Below are positions 9,283-17,581 of a stretch of DNA of 38,857 nt, piece after piece (the stretch's first letter is position 1; every line of letters starts with the position of its first letter). Made by a program: the position numbers and the translations under genes. The notes under the pieces are model-generated. The model searched no databases and was not told the origin of the DNA. It saw only the letters and a list, made by a program, of their open reading frames with translations. The stretch spans positions 1 to 38,857 of the forward strand of contig JAHCSU010000469.1 in the NCBI GenBank assembly GCA_023522315.1, given 5' to 3'. This stretch comes from Nostoc sp. CCCryo 231-06 (lineage in GTDB: Bacteria > Cyanobacteriota > Cyanobacteriia > Cyanobacteriales > Nostocaceae).

Positions 9283-10140
9283 CTACAATACATCAGCAAA
9301 AGCTGGACGCAACCGCTTATAGACTGATAATCCCAAACAAAATACGATCGCTGCGATCGCAGAGGATACACCCCATTCTCCCCAGTGTTGTATCTCCCCA
9401 ACTAAAATTATGTCGCGATAGACTTCTGCGATCGCTGTCATCGGATTTAACCAAAATACCCATCCCCGCCATTCCTCTGGAATTGCTGAGGCTGGATAAA
9501 TAATTGGTGTCAAATACATCCAAATATTTAAAATTACCGCTAAACTCTGCGGGATATCTCGCAAAAATACCGTTAGTCCCGCCGCTAAATAGCCCAATCC
9601 TGCCGTTAGCAATAATTGTGGTATCCACACTAAGGGCAATAATGCCAAGCTAGTGTGTATAGTATGAGAACTGATCGCCACAAAAAAAATCAATGCTATT
9701 AAGCCAAAGGAACTCTCAATAAAACTTGATAAAATTGGCACTAGTGGTAACAATCCTAGAGGAAACACCACTTTCTTGACTAAATTTGGCTGTCCGATTA
9801 CAGAACTAGCAGCCTGACTCAAACCACCACTAAAAGCAATCCAAGGCAATAATCCCGCAAATAGCCACAAACCAAAGGTGAAGTTATCTTCTGGTAAGGC
9901 TTTGATGCTCAACTTCACCTTCAGCACGACTGAGAATACATAAGTGTAAATCAGTAATTGTGATAGCTGATTTAGCAAAGGCCATAGATTGCCTAAAACA
10001 GAACCTTTGTACCGCGCCTCTAAATCCCGACGCACCAAAGTTCTCAGCAAGTCAAACTTTGCCCACAACGGTTCATATATCGGCAGGATGCGCCTTAGAT
10101 TACCTCTTCTGCGTACAAATCCTCGCATTGTTCGTAACAA
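9283..10140 (-). CDS. ABC-2 type polysaccharide export permease (Wzm-like)
   Basis: This 285-residue inner-membrane protein has about six hydrophobic segments and the ABC2_membrane arrangement seen in Wzm/TagG/KpsM proteins: an N-terminal amphipathic stretch (LLRTLVRRDLEARYKGSVLG), then transmembrane helices, and WFLNP-type motif VFWLNPMTAIAEVYRD near residue 235. It should form the channel that, with the ATPase encoded next, carries lipid-linked glycan across the inner membrane. The start is taken as TTG at 10140 because GAGGAGG lies 7 bases upstream; the nearest ATG (10128) would be 19 bases from it. It is the first gene of the minus-strand operon. Confidence 0.92.
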   Translation of the reverse strand: MLRTMRGFVRRRGNLRRILPIYEPLWAKFDLLRTLVRRDLEARYKGSVLGNLWPLLNQLSQLLIYTYVFSVVLKVKLSIKALPEDNFTFGLWLFAGLLPWIAFSGGLSQAASSVIGQPNLVKKVVFPLGLLPLVPILSSFIESSFGLIALIFFVAISSHTIHTSLALLPLVWIPQLLLTAGLGYLAAGLTVFLRDIPQSLAVILNIWMYLTPIIYPASAIPEEWRGWVFWLNPMTAIAEVYRDIILVGEIQHWGEWGVSSAIAAIVFCLGLSVYKRLRPAFADVL

Positions 10141-10147
10141 TTACCGC

Positions 10148-10154
10148 CTCCTCA
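10148..10154 (-). promoter_or_regulatory. Strong ribosome binding site that sets a TTG start
   Basis: On the minus strand this reads GAGGAGG, close to the full anti-Shine-Dalgarno complement, with 7 bases before the TTG at 10140. This spacing supports TTG rather than the ATG four codons later. Such a strong site ahead of the first gene of the export operon suggests efficient initiation on a rare start codon. Confidence 0.65.
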
Positions 10155-10364
10155 TTCACTACTTACACACCAAATTTTTCTCTATAAAGCTTTATAGCTA
10201 TGAAAGTATCCTTGTGTTTCTTGGGTAATACATTATTATTACAAAATCGTACCCAAATCGTCTTGGTAACTATACAACGAATCGGCTATGTCAAGTGTAT
10301 TTTTACTACAAATATAACTTCTGTTTGCAAGGCTGCTTTCCTTGTTAAGGATGCGAGTTTTTGC

Positions 10365-11018
10365 TTAACTCAAACTATCTGGATCGACTCCCTGCGATCG
10401 CAAATACTCTGCTAATTTATCAGCCCGTTGGCGTTCTTGTTGTAATTGTTCACCTAACTCAGTTGGTGTGAGTAATTTCTCCCCCGTATCTAGACGATAA
10501 AATCCCAATAATTCCCCCTCTACCGCCATTCTTAACCCTAGAGGTTGAGATATACCATCCGCAATTAACTGGTAAGTCTCACCGTCCAACCTATATCCCC
10601 TTAACTTTTCTTCAATCCATTCCCCCTTGGGGTCAAATAACCAATATTCTAAAATCCCTAATTGTTCATAGAGATTTTTCTTTTGCTCTTGGTCTTGTTT
10701 TTGAGTTCCTTGAGAAGTCATTTCAAATACCACCTGGGGAACTTGACCTTCCTCCCAAACTTTATAACTATCCCGACCACCGGGCGGCACATCAAAAATT
10801 ACCATCACATCTGGTGCAACTCTTAATTTGGGAAAACCTTGAGCATAGTAGAGAAATTGGTCTGCTAAAACTGTGGCTTGCCTACCTGCTAGGTATTGTT
10901 TAATTACTTCTAGTGTGGTGAGAATTGCGTAGATATGTAGGTATGATTCTGCCAATGGTTCACTGTCTGAACTGGGATATTCGATGTTGGGATTGACTAT
11001 TTTGATGGTTGTAGTCAT
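10365..11018 (-). CDS. Uma2 family protein (DUF820, PD-(D/E)XK nuclease-like), copy 1
   Basis: This 217-residue member of the Uma2/DUF820 family is predicted to have a restriction-endonuclease-like fold. Visible motif residues are APD (68-70, D70), VVFEMTS (E99) and the following KKNLYEQLGILEYWLFDP. The family is hugely expanded in cyanobacteria and its cellular role is not established. The C-terminus is a Gln/Glu/Arg-rich helix ending in a tail (AEYLRSQGVDPDSLS) shared with the two genes upstream. It is the last of three adjacent same-strand paralogues, 12 bases after the previous stop. Confidence 0.85.
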   Translation of the reverse strand: MTTTIKIVNPNIEYPSSDSEPLAESYLHIYAILTTLEVIKQYLAGRQATVLADQFLYYAQGFPKLRVAPDVMVIFDVPPGGRDSYKVWEEGQVPQVVFEMTSQGTQKQDQEQKKNLYEQLGILEYWLFDPKGEWIEEKLRGYRLDGETYQLIADGISQPLGLRMAVEGELLGFYRLDTGEKLLTPTELGEQLQQERQRADKLAEYLRSQGVDPDSLS

Positions 11019-11030
11019 GGCTACCTTTTA

Positions 11031-11765
11031 CTAGGGTAGGTTGTTTGGATCGATTCCTTGCGATCGCAAATATTCTGCCAATCGCTCTGCCCGTTGGCGC
11101 TCTTGTTCAGCTTGTTCTTTTCGCGTCGGCACCCAACCTGCTGCACTATACCAACGTAACCACAAACCTGTTGTCTGCTGATAAGTGCCTTGCCAAAGAC
11201 CCAATCCTAGTTCTAACTCCTCCAACCAGAAGCGGTTCTCTGGTAAAGATATTGCCTCGTAGCGAGTGCCCATGAGTTTAAAGACACGCAAGCGATTTTC
11301 ATAGCGATCATAAATAACGTAGTAAGGAACCCGCAAAATGCGTTCATATACTTCCCACTTTGTTGGGGGTCGGTTTACTTCCCGCAGTGTTTTTCCTAAG
11401 TCTTCTTGTTCTGTACCTGGTGACAGTAATTCAACTACTAAAAATGGATCAATCCCTTCTTGCCAAATGACGTAACTTAAACGTAGGTCTTGCTGTTGGC
11501 TAGCGCTGGGTATTCCTAAAACCATATACCAATCAGGACGCTTGTACCACAAAGTATGGCGGGGGTCGTAGTAAAGATTTAAGTCACTAGCAAGCAACAT
11601 TTCCTCAGATGAATAAGTCAGAGGTTGACAAGTCTCACTGAGCAAATCCGCCTGAATGCGGTGAAATTCATCTGGCAAACCTGATTCCCCTATTAATTCA
11701 CTGGGTAAATCATACATCGTCGGCATGGTTTCTTGTGGTGGACGAGGAGGATCTGTTTGATACAT
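11031..11765 (-). CDS. Uma2 family protein (DUF820, PD-(D/E)XK nuclease-like), copy 2
   Basis: This 244-residue Uma2-family protein has putative active-site residues in KRPDWYMV (D78) and FLVVELLSPGTE (E112), followed by the conserved KWEVYERILRVPYYVIYD segment. The N-terminus is Pro-rich. It ends in a charged helix (KEQAEQERQRAERLAEYLR) and the tail SQGIDPNNLP, matching its two neighbours. It is the middle gene of a three-gene array, with gaps of 18 and 12 bases, so the three are probably co-transcribed. Function is not known beyond the fold prediction. Confidence 0.85.
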   Translation of the reverse strand: MYQTDPPRPPQETMPTMYDLPSELIGESGLPDEFHRIQADLLSETCQPLTYSSEEMLLASDLNLYYDPRHTLWYKRPDWYMVLGIPSASQQQDLRLSYVIWQEGIDPFLVVELLSPGTEQEDLGKTLREVNRPPTKWEVYERILRVPYYVIYDRYENRLRVFKLMGTRYEAISLPENRFWLEELELGLGLWQGTYQQTTGLWLRWYSAAGWVPTRKEQAEQERQRAERLAEYLRSQGIDPNNLP

Positions 11766-11783
11766 GACTACTACCTTTATTGC

Positions 11784-12515
11784 TTAACTCAAGCTATCTG
11801 GATTAATTCCTAACGATCGCAAATGTTCCGCCAACAGATGCGATTGCAGCCGTTCTTGTTCCAACTGCAATTGTGCCTCTGATGCTTGTCGCTGGGCTTC
11901 TGATGCCACCTGTTGCGCTGCAATAGCAGCTTCCTCTGGTGTTGGAACTAAATCACCATCGGGTGTAAAGTAGCGTAATTTACCTCCTTCTACGCCTAAA
12001 TACAGCCCAAGCACATCGCTCCAGCACCATCCTTGTGCATTTGGTGTAATTTCCTGATACTTGTTGCCTACCAATTCAAAACCCGCAAATTCCAAATTCT
12101 CCGGCGAAAACCAAAAATATTCTGGTGTGTGAAATCGGTTTTCATAAAGATTTTTCTTCAAATTCCGGTCAATATCGGCCGTACTTTCAGAAAGTAATTC
12201 AATAATCAAATCTGGATAACGACCATCTTCCTCCCAGACAACCCAGGAATTACGCGATCGCTTTTCGGTGTCTTTGACCAAAAAAAAGTCTGGCCCTCGA
12301 AAATCTCGATTTCGCAACTGCTGACGGCTAAAATAGATTGTTAGATTCGCACCTATAAAGAAATCATTACAGTCGCGCCACAGCCACTCAAGGGAAGTTA
12401 CTAGCAGCAGTAGCTGCATATAGTGCAATGAAGTTTCCATCTCCGGCTCATCACTTAACAACCGAGTTGCATCGGGCATCTGCTGTTCTAGCTGTTGCGC
12501 TGTGACAAACATCAT
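11784..12515 (-). CDS. Uma2 family protein (DUF820, PD-(D/E)XK nuclease-like), copy 3
   Basis: This 243-residue Uma2-family protein is the first gene of the tandem array. The putative nuclease core shows FRGPDFFLV (D76) and PDLIIELLSEST (E106), then LKKNLYENRFHTPEYFWF. An Ala/Gln-rich helical repeat (QVASEAQRQASEAQLQLEQERLQ in outline) leads to the shared tail AEHLRSLGINPDSLS. Two adjacent ATG codons open the gene; the first was used. The paralogues differ clearly in the core, so the duplications are not recent even though the tails are close. Confidence 0.85.
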   Translation of the reverse strand: MMFVTAQQLEQQMPDATRLLSDEPEMETSLHYMQLLLLVTSLEWLWRDCNDFFIGANLTIYFSRQQLRNRDFRGPDFFLVKDTEKRSRNSWVVWEEDGRYPDLIIELLSESTADIDRNLKKNLYENRFHTPEYFWFSPENLEFAGFELVGNKYQEITPNAQGWCWSDVLGLYLGVEGGKLRYFTPDGDLVPTPEEAAIAAQQVASEAQRQASEAQLQLEQERLQSHLLAEHLRSLGINPDSLS

Positions 12516-12659
12516 GGTTGTACCTGTTTGATTGTTGATTTAATTTTAAGCTGTGAGGTCAGGAGTTTGGAATTTTCTCCCTCATCTCCCCTGAATTTGT
12601 GAGAGCAGAGTCACGGATTCCGCTACACTGAGACTTGGTTTATTGCATTGTAATCAGGC

Positions 12660-12851
12660 ATGGAAATCGGACAAAAGGTTAAAGTCTTTCGCTTGCGCGA
12701 TCGCGTTTCTCCCCCTGTTGTAAAAAAACTAGGGCAAGTGGGTATCATCCAAGGCTACAAACTGACCGATGGTGCTGGAATCGGTGTAGTGGTGCTGTTT
12801 GACGACAACACTTCTACTTGGTTTTTTGAAGATGAAATCAAACCTGTGTAG
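12660..12851 (+). CDS. petP: Cytochrome b6f complex subunit PetP (DUF2862)
   Basis: This 63-residue protein starts MEIGQKVKVFRLRDRV and ends with the conserved block FDDNTSTWFFEDEIKPV. It is an SH3-like small protein of family DUF2862. The Synechocystis member (Ssr2998) was found as PetP, a peripheral cytoplasmic-side subunit of the cytochrome b6f complex that affects linear electron flow. It has full family length and no transmembrane segment. It precedes get3d and chlG on the same strand with a 120-base gap, a photosynthesis context. Assignment rests on whole-length similarity recalled from the family. Confidence 0.88.
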   Translation: MEIGQKVKVFRLRDRVSPPVVKKLGQVGIIQGYKLTDGAGIGVVVLFDDNTSTWFFEDEIKPV

Positions 12852-12971
12852 TTATAAAGAACTCAGAAGCGGGTTTTTCTTGGTATCTGAAGTTTAAAGC
12901 ACAGGCTGAGATTCTTTGTTGAGTGCTAAGTTGGAGTTGAAAAGATCGGCGGTGAAAATAGGAATCAAGTA

Positions 12972-14072
12972 ATGGCTCTAATATTGACATTTTTGGGCAA
13001 AGGCGGCACCGCTCGTACCAAAATTGCGATCGCCGCCGCCAAATTATTGGCAAGTCAAGGCAAGCGCGTACTTCTGGCAGGACAAGCAGAACCAACATTA
13101 TCAATTCTGCTGGGTACTCCCATTGCTGTCGATCCCCAGGAAATCGCTCCCAATTTGCAAGTAGTCCAGTTTCAAGCATCTGTACTACTAGAACGCAACT
13201 GGGATGAAGTGAAGAAACTTGAGGCGCAATATCTCCGCACGCCCATATTCAAAGAAGTTTTTGGTCAAGAACTGGTAGTATTGCCGGGGATGGATAACGC
13301 CCTCGCCCTGAATGCTATCCGCGAATATGATGCCAGTGGCAAATATGATGCGATCGTCTACGATGGCACGGGTGACTCTTTAACGTTGCGGATGTTGGGT
13401 TTGCCAGAATCTCTCAGTTGGTATATCCGGCGATTTCGGCAATTATTTGTCAACTCCGATTTGGGGAAGACGATTACTGAATCACCCTTGATTCAACCGC
13501 TGATTAGCAGTTTTTTCAATATCAACTGGACAGCAGATAACTTTGCAGGGCCGACTAACCAAGTTAATAATTTCTTAGAAAAGGGGAGAGCCGCTTTTGC
13601 TGACCCCAAACGTCTCGCTGCTTTCTTAGTGACCACAGGAGATCCGATTGAGGTAGCAAATGCTCGTTATTTGTGGGGTAGTGCCCAACAAATTGGCTTA
13701 ACTGTTGGTGGTGTTCTGCTTGTGTCTACTGAGACAAATACCAACCTATCGGAGGAATTTATTCCTCTACCTGTAAGCGTCGTTCCCGACTCGCCAATAG
13801 GTGACTGGCAACCACTAATAGACGCTTTACCCAACTTTGAAGCACAAGCCTTACAGGCTCCTAAACCAATTGAAATAGACATCCACAATCGTCAAGTACG
13901 CTTATTCTTGCCAGGTTTTGACAAAAAGCAAGTCAAACTTACCCAATATGGCCCAGAAGTCACGGTAGAGGCAGGAGACCAGCGGCGCAATATTCCTTTA
14001 CCCCCGGCTCTGAGTGGCAGACCCGTTGCTGGAGCAAAGTTTCAAAATAATTATTTGATAATTTCGTTTTAA
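12972..14072 (+). CDS. get3d: Get3d-type ArsA/Get3 ATPase with C-terminal alpha-crystallin domain
   Basis: This 366-residue P-loop ATPase of the ArsA/Get3 family is followed by an HSP20/alpha-crystallin-like domain (about 298-366: VRLFLPGFDKKQVKL, GRPVAGAKFQNNYLIISF). This order is the hallmark of Get3d, conserved in photosynthetic bacteria and chloroplasts, reported to bind tail-anchored proteins and to have an incomplete active site. The P-loop here is GKGGTART (9-16). The signature lysine K10 is kept, but the usual GKT is ART, so the phosphate-binding lysine is Arg15. The canonical switch I DPAH is also not visible (AGQAEPTLS). It lies between petP and chlG, fitting a role with photosynthetic membrane proteins. 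The client proteins are unknown. Confidence 0.85.
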   Translation: MALILTFLGKGGTARTKIAIAAAKLLASQGKRVLLAGQAEPTLSILLGTPIAVDPQEIAPNLQVVQFQASVLLERNWDEVKKLEAQYLRTPIFKEVFGQELVVLPGMDNALALNAIREYDASGKYDAIVYDGTGDSLTLRMLGLPESLSWYIRRFRQLFVNSDLGKTITESPLIQPLISSFFNINWTADNFAGPTNQVNNFLEKGRAAFADPKRLAAFLVTTGDPIEVANARYLWGSAQQIGLTVGGVLLVSTETNTNLSEEFIPLPVSVVPDSPIGDWQPLIDALPNFEAQALQAPKPIEIDIHNRQVRLFLPGFDKKQVKLTQYGPEVTVEAGDQRRNIPLPPALSGRPVAGAKFQNNYLIISF

Positions 14073-14082
14073 GTTATGGGAA

Positions 14083-14345
14083 TGGGGAGTGGGGAATTGG
14101 GAGTGAGGAATGGGGGATGAGGGAAATAAGGGAGATGAGGGAGATGAGGGAGAAGAATTAATAACTAATACTTCGACTTCGCTCAGTACAAGTGCCCAAT
14201 GCCCAATTTCCAATACCCACTTGCCCTGAGCGTATCGCTAAAGCGAAAGCTCCGCTAACGCGTAGCGTCTCGTAGAGAAGCCGTTCGCGTAGCGTCTCGC
14301 AGAGAAGGGATGCCCAATTCCCAATGCCCAATACCCAATTAATCA
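14083..14345. repeat. Composite intergenic repeat cluster between get3d and chlG
   Basis: This spacer is almost entirely repeats. It starts with a G-rich quasi-tandem stretch (ggggagtggggaattgggag, then gagatgaggga copies; 14083-14156). Next come palindromic units (cgtatcgctaaagcgaaagc), and a 22-base unit occurring twice with a 27-base period: cgcgtagcgtctcgtagaga at 14259 and cgcgtagcgtctcgcagaga at 14286. It ends with cccaattcccaatgcccaat filler before chlG. The second 22-mer recurs as an exact reverse complement at 32593-32614. No promoter for chlG can be picked out in it. Confidence 0.8.
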
Positions 14346-14354
14346 GTAAATCTT

Positions 14355-15401
14355 ATGTCAGAATCAACTCCCATTACCCCAGACCCTAACCCAGCTGAGG
14401 CATTAGACTCAGTGGCAATTAATCCCAGCGAAAAAGCGATGGCATCTGCCGATCGCAATGCGAAAACTAGGCAACTGCTGGGGATGAAAGGTGCAGCGTC
14501 TGGGGAAACTTCAATTTGGAAAATTCGTTTGCAGCTAATGAAGCCGATTACCTGGATTCCCCTAATTTGGGGTGTAGTCTGTGGTGCGGCTTCTTCTGGT
14601 AACTATACTTGGACAGTGGAAAATGTGTTGAAGGTAGCAACCTGTATGTTACTGGCTGGGCCATTAATGACAGGTTACACCCAAATCCTCAATGATTACT
14701 ACGATCGCGAAATCGATGCCATCAATGAACCCTATCGCCCGATTCCCTCTGGGGCAATTCCCCTACCCCAGGTAATTATTCAGATTTGGGTATTACTAAT
14801 TGCTGGTATTGCTTTAGCATTTGCGCTGGATGTGTGGTCTGGTCATGAATTCCCGACAATTACAGTGATCGCGATCATCGGTTCTTTCATCGCCTACATT
14901 TATTCTGCACCTCCTCTGAAACTCAAGCAAAACGGTTGGCTAGGTAGCTACGCCTTGGGTGCAAGTTATATCACCCTACCTTGGTCTACAGGACACGCTT
15001 TGTTTGGTGATCTCAATTCCACAATCGTGATTTTGACAATGTTCTACAGCTTGGCTGGATTGGGTATTGCCATTGTCAATGATTTTAAAAGTGTAGAAGG
15101 CGATCGCCAGCTAGGATTAAATTCACTACCCGTAATGTTTGGTATTACCACTGCGTCTTGGATTTGCGTAGTAACGATTGATGTATTTCAAGGATTGATA
15201 GCAGCTTATCTCCTCAGCATCCATGAGAATTTGTATGCAGCAATACTAGTACTGTTAATCATCCCGCAGATCACCTTGCAGGATATGTATTTCTTGCGTG
15301 ACCCCGTGAAGAATGATGTTAAGTATCAAGCCAGTGCCCAACCGTTCCTTGTTCTAGGAATGCTCGTCACTGGTTTAGCGCTGGGTCATGCTGGGGTTTG
15401 A
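14355..15401 (+). CDS. chlG: Chlorophyll a synthase
   Basis: This 348-residue UbiA-family prenyltransferase attaches the phytyl or geranylgeranyl chain to chlorophyllide a, the last step of chlorophyll a synthesis, in the thylakoid membrane. The first Asp-rich motif is NDYYDREID (113-121), followed by the ChlG-typical NEPYRPIPSG. The second is NDFKSVEGD (242-250). About eight to nine hydrophobic helices follow a 50-residue polar N-terminus, typical of cyanobacterial ChlG. It lies downstream of get3d on the same strand, but 282 bases of repeats separate them, so its own promoter is possible. Confidence 0.97.
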   Translation: MSESTPITPDPNPAEALDSVAINPSEKAMASADRNAKTRQLLGMKGAASGETSIWKIRLQLMKPITWIPLIWGVVCGAASSGNYTWTVENVLKVATCMLLAGPLMTGYTQILNDYYDREIDAINEPYRPIPSGAIPLPQVIIQIWVLLIAGIALAFALDVWSGHEFPTITVIAIIGSFIAYIYSAPPLKLKQNGWLGSYALGASYITLPWSTGHALFGDLNSTIVILTMFYSLAGLGIAIVNDFKSVEGDRQLGLNSLPVMFGITTASWICVVTIDVFQGLIAAYLLSIHENLYAAILVLLIIPQITLQDMYFLRDPVKNDVKYQASAQPFLVLGMLVTGLALGHAGV

Positions 15402-15484
15402 ATTATACTTCTATAGTGAGAAGTTAGAAAGTAGGAGTTAGGAGTTAATATACTTCTAGCTCCTAATTTGTATCAGGACATATC

Positions 15485-15772
15485 GTGTTTCAAGTGATAT
15501 CTTTCCTTATTCATGGGATTCAACCTTTTTTAGTCCCCATTTGCTTTGTAGTTGCTTGGACTGTAACAATTCTCGCTGTTTTGAGTCTTTGGACGGCGGT
15601 GCGAGATAGTGTGACTACAGCCAAGCAAATGCATCAAATTCCCTGTAGTGGTTGCCAATTTTTTACCGACAATTACCGTCTTAAATGTACTGTACGCCCA
15701 TCTATTGCCAATACAGAAGAAGCAATCCATTGTTTGGACTATCAACCGAAGACGAATCCTTATTTGTATTAG
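15485..15772 (+). CDS. Small membrane-anchored cysteine-rich protein, function unknown
   Basis: This 95-residue protein has one strong hydrophobic helix (about residues 10-38). A short basic/polar segment follows, then a Cys-containing tail: PCSGC (CxxC), a third Cys in RLKC and a fourth in HCLDY. The four cysteines could bind a metal or form disulfides. The start is GTG, with AGGA 7 bases upstream. It sits 83 bases after chlG on the same strand and could share its transcript. I do not recognise the family; the conservative codon use and clear topology suggest a real gene. Confidence 0.6.
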   Translation: MFQVISFLIHGIQPFLVPICFVVAWTVTILAVLSLWTAVRDSVTTAKQMHQIPCSGCQFFTDNYRLKCTVRPSIANTEEAIHCLDYQPKTNPYLY

Positions 15773-15857
15773 TTGGGGAGTGGTGAGTGGGGCGGCAGGG
15801 GGAGAATAAAAAATTAACTTTTTCCCCTCTGCTTTTTTCCAATGCCCAATCACAATT

Positions 15858-15983
15858 GACCGCCACTTGCTGCTGAATTTCTAGAGCTGCTGCTATAGGT
15901 TCAGTAAATGTTGCTACTTCTGTTGGCACATTATCAGGTACATCGGTTGTGTGGGCGTACAAATGTATGGCTCTACCCACACC
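15858..15983 (-). pseudogene. Remnant of a zinc-dependent (MDR) alcohol dehydrogenase
   Basis: Read on the minus strand, this stretch encodes about 40 residues including VPDNVPTEVATFTEPIAAA and LEIQQQV. This closely matches the segment that precedes the Rossmann fold in zinc-binding medium-chain dehydrogenases (the VPD.VP.E.A.FTEPLAAALEI.QQV region). Both sides are missing: upstream the frame runs into the neighbouring hypothetical gene, and downstream it passes into intergenic filler (gattgggcattgg). It therefore looks like a leftover internal piece of a lost gene and should not be functional. Confidence 0.6.
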
Positions 15984-16555
15984 TATGTCTCTGTAGTAGG
16001 TATTTCAAGAATATTGATTACATCAACTTTGCTTAACCAAGTAACCAGATCGTCTGAGTCAAGTGCTATCTCACTTCCTAAAGTTTTGATATAAAGAAGT
16101 CCGTTGCTAATAATTAAATCTCTAATTGGATACCATGAATCTCGTTTTCTAACCAGAAGTTCCAACGGAATCTTTAGTTTTGAAGTATACTTGCGATATT
16201 TCCACCAAGCTCGCCATAGAAGCACAGATTTAGTACAGTGCATCTCATATCCTTTGGGAACTTCGCAGTATTGATACTGATAGAAACCCCGACTATCCAC
16301 TTCTCCTTTGAGGAGATAACTAGATTCTGCTAATACCTGATTTATCAATTCCCAGTGGGATGATTTTGGAGAAATCGAGAATTCAGATAGTGTCTTAGAT
16401 AGCTGGATGGTGGCAATTACACCTTCGGCTTTTGCTATCAGTTGGTTAGTGTTATAGACTGTTTGGGCTGTCAAAGCAGGATTTGACAACAAAACTTCTT
16501 TTTTCTGAATAGAGTTTTGCAAAAACTCTCGAATTAAATCTACATTAGACAACAT
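15983..16555 (-). CDS. Hypothetical protein
   Basis: This 190-residue soluble protein has no family I recognise. The N-terminal half is helical and polar (LIREFLQNSIQKKEVLLSN). The middle is aromatic and basic (LLWRAWWKYRKYTSKLKI), and the end has short strands (LLYIKTLGSEIALDSDDLVTWL). No signal peptide, membrane segment or catalytic motif is visible. It stands alone on the minus strand. Its stop codon adjoins the alcohol-dehydrogenase remnant, suggesting that this stretch has been rearranged. Confidence 0.6.
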   Translation of the reverse strand: MLSNVDLIREFLQNSIQKKEVLLSNPALTAQTVYNTNQLIAKAEGVIATIQLSKTLSEFSISPKSSHWELINQVLAESSYLLKGEVDSRGFYQYQYCEVPKGYEMHCTKSVLLWRAWWKYRKYTSKLKIPLELLVRKRDSWYPIRDLIISNGLLYIKTLGSEIALDSDDLVTWLSKVDVINILEIPTTET

Positions 16556-16765
16556 AAAATTATTTATACTAAATTAAGCAGTGTCATGGAAGCCACAACT
16601 GTACTTAAATTAGTAGCGACACTGTTATTGCATTAAAAACAGGATTATTACCAGTTTTATTTCTCTGTCTGATTAGGACTTTGTTTACTTTAATTTCGGC
16701 TATGTCGCCGCTCACTAGGCTGGTTGACAAAATCACTGTTTTTAGATATACAACAAATTATTATA

Positions 16766-17572
16766 TTAAATTTTTACGCTTTCGAGAAAAGGTTGAAATA
16801 CCGGAATTAATTCGGGGCGACTAACTACAAGGGTGGGAAAAGAGCGATCGCTATAATCTTCTCCCGGTGACAACGGAAACGGTTCTGACTTCAGGGATGA
16901 CCAGACACCGCCAGCAGCTTGGACAATTACCCAAGCCCCGGCTAAGTCCCAAACTTTTGGTGTCGCCTCAATACCACCGAGCGTAGCCCCAGTAGCAACT
17001 GTCAAAAAGTTATAGCTAGCCACACCCAACATGCGAATTTTGCAGGGAAAGCCCTTTTGGATAACTGCGGTGCTACGGGAACAGAGGTTAAAAAAGTGAT
17101 TGTTGCTGGGACTATCTATACTAGTGTGGATGGGGTGCTTGTTGAGAAATGCTCCTGTTGGAGTTGCTAAACCAGATGAACCTGCCCAAAAACCATGAAA
17201 AGCTTGATTCAAGGTTGGTGCGTAAACATAACCAAAAATGGGTGTGCCTCGATATAGTAAACCCAGAGAAATTGTCCAGATGGGAATACCGCGTGTGAAG
17301 TTGGTTGTGCCGTCCAGAGGGTCAATTACCCAGCACCACTCCGTACCGGGAAATGACTGTTCGCTCTCTTCGGTCAAAATGCCGTAACCAGAGAAATTAG
17401 AAGCGATCGCATCCCGAATTTCCTGATCTGCCCATTTATCTGCTTGCGTCACCAAACTTCCATCAGCTTTTTGGTCAGCCTGTACTTTCCCAAAATCTTG
17501 CATTAGCTGTTTTCCCACCCTGGTAGTGGTAGTTTGGGCAAAATCTAGAATTGTTGTCCAAAAATCATTCAT
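16766..17572 (-). CDS. Inositol monophosphatase family protein
   Basis: This 268-residue member of the Mg2+-dependent, Li+-sensitive phosphatase superfamily carries the usual metal-binding residues: LTEES (E68, E69), WVIDPLDGTTNF (D84, D87) and KVWDLAGAW (D209). Family members dephosphorylate inositol phosphates, histidinol phosphate, fructose-1,6-bisphosphate or PAP, and the sequence alone does not separate these. It is 56 bases downstream of the PucC-like transporter gene on the same strand, with a tandem heptamer repeat between them, and may be co-transcribed. Confidence 0.9.
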   Translation of the reverse strand: MNDFWTTILDFAQTTTTRVGKQLMQDFGKVQADQKADGSLVTQADKWADQEIRDAIASNFSGYGILTEESEQSFPGTEWCWVIDPLDGTTNFTRGIPIWTISLGLLYRGTPIFGYVYAPTLNQAFHGFWAGSSGLATPTGAFLNKHPIHTSIDSPSNNHFFNLCSRSTAVIQKGFPCKIRMLGVASYNFLTVATGATLGGIEATPKVWDLAGAWVIVQAAGGVWSSLKSEPFPLSPGEDYSDRSFPTLVVSRPELIPVFQPFLESVKI

Positions 17573-17581
17573 TGGTTAATT

